From positions 89,896,562 through 89,960,561 of the forward strand of contig OZ026619.1 of NCBI GenBank assembly GCA_964020975.1: DNA of 64,000 bases. The letters are read 5' to 3'. The first letter of the stretch is position 1. Every line of letters starts with the position of its first letter. Under the pieces are notes generated by a model. It did no database searches, was not told where the DNA came from, and worked only from the letters and a program-made list of their open reading frames with translations. Position numbers and translations under genes: made by a program. This document shows positions 62,761 to 64,000 of this stretch, piece by piece. Origin of the DNA: Hermodice carunculata (lineage: Eukaryota > Annelida > Polychaeta > Eunicida > Amphinomidae).

Positions 62761-64000
62761 GTATCATTTGATAATTCTGCTTCGTATCAGGATCCAAAAA
62801 TGTGTGTGATGTATACATTCATAACAATGTGTGATGTGTACATTCATAACAGCTAGCAGTAGATCACTCGCCTGATGGCAGACCAAATATTCAGCAATCT
62901 ATGATTTGCATTTACATACTATATTTCAAATTGTATCTTCTTTCTATATTGGATGATCCAAAGTAGGTCAGTGTCACGGTTTTGATTACCAATGGTATAA
63001 TGAGATGTTGTTGCTTGAACAAGGTATGTATTTCCTTTGGTTGAAGACCTACTAAAGCTCATTTTAACATCATTGAAAGTGGAATCTGTGTCAATAAAAT
63101 GTTTCGTATGAGTTTCATGACTTGAATTCATGTATAATTGTTACAAAGAAAGTTGTAGATGTTTGAATTATTTTCAAGCTTTTAACAGTTATCTTTAATA
63201 GACACAGGGGGTCATGAACTATTATGCTTTATCCTGAGTACACTTGTTACTGAACTTGTGCCCAAAGTGTGTTTTCTTTCAGAAAGGTCAGATGCCTAAG
63301 TGTAAAACCTAGAGATTTTATAGATTGCATGTCAAAGAGTGCCAGTGCCATGTCACAGCCAGTCACCACTTTTAATTTGTGCCTCTACACCATGAAGTGA
63401 AACTACTTCCGGACTCGGTGTCCAATCCAGTTGGCAATGTAGTTGCATGGGACTGTCGTTCAGCAGGCCCAAATCACAGAGTAGCTGTCTAACATTCCTG
63501 TGATTTTGTATAACCATATGTCATTTCACTCTTGCTTGTGATTACTCGATTTTTATATGGATTGTACTATTTTCTTGTGAAGGCAGAATCAGACGTGCTC
63601 AAAGTAAAGCCAACAGGTGGCAGCACTTTGTTGGGCTCTATATTAGGTTAACCCCCTTCCCACTTACAATCCCCCAGGTGCCCACATAATTTGGGTGTCT
63701 GTCCACAATGTCAGCAAGAACTACTTGAGACTAGGTGGGAGAGTGCACTGGGTGCCTTTCTACTAGTTATTTGTAAGTTGCTGCAGTGAAGACTTTATTA
63801 TTATGAACTGTAATGTTACTCCAAAAGAGCGGGCTTGGCAGTGCTCATGAGTAACAATGACGATGGATATTTAAGGTCACCAGACACTGTAGTTACCATA
63901 ATGCACCACTTTCTTGATTTTAGGATAATTTTTTCACCTCAACTTGATAATAGAGTTGTACAGGCTAAAATGAGATGCACATGATTGATCTTAACCAAAT
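62761..64000. other. Downstream flank
   Basis: A 25-bp direct repeat (tgtgtgatgt.tacattcata) lies at 62803 and 62828. No second gene is seen to the window end. Confidence 0.4.

Overview
The window is intron-rich metazoan DNA, AT-rich and crowded with transposable elements. It carries one recognisable host gene on the + strand: the 3' part of a macro-domain poly(ADP-ribose) polymerase of the PARP14 type. Twelve exons between 3160 and 62568, all with AG/GT borders and compatible phases, join into 2403 coding bases (800 residues plus stop). Domain order is macro (its start lies left of the window), macro, KH-like, WWE, ADP-ribosyltransferase. The third catalytic-triad position is Ile, which points to mono-ADP-ribosylation. 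An AATAAA lies about 160 bases after the stop. Large introns, long families of AGGTCA-rich repeats and the mix of Gypsy, DIRS-like, Kolobok-like and piggyBac-like elements fit a marine invertebrate (mollusc, hemichordate, lancelet or echinoderm grade). The phylum cannot be fixed from this sequence.

Layout. 1-3159: a helically phased foldback array and a 1.5-kb AGGTCA repeat (R1). 3160-15453: macro-1 exons separated by small TIR elements, an antisense Gypsy fossil (6336-10982, LTRs plus 5-bp target duplication), an 874-bp TA-flanked element and a 1.6-kb TIR element. 15511-22600: a foldback element, a 700-bp TIR element with a 146-bp tandem core, and a broken DIRS-like fossil. 22629-32011: linker and macro-2 exons. 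Three of their intron borders carry local tandem repeats: a triplicated exon end with its donor, a 74-bp array before an acceptor, and a 39-bp array starting on a donor. A SINE, a Kolobok-like element and a piggyBac-like MITE also lie here. 32698-36180: GC-rich foldback elements and a two-monomer higher-order repeat. 36769-41428: KH-like and WWE exons, with a 2-kb TIR element nested in an older repeat whose empty relative is at 12.2 kb. 42.7-52.9 kb: mostly unassigned intron with foldbacks and MITEs. 53041-62568: ART-linker and catalytic exons, with second copies of R1, R2 and the 146-bp repeat family.

The host protein would read or remove ADP-ribose through its macro domains, bind ADP-ribose through WWE, and modify targets through the C-terminal ART domain. 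In vertebrates this family acts in interferon and antiviral responses; a similar role here is inference. The most unusual non-coding features are a set of foldback elements built from 10-11-bp repeats, and tandem arrays grown exactly at splice sites.
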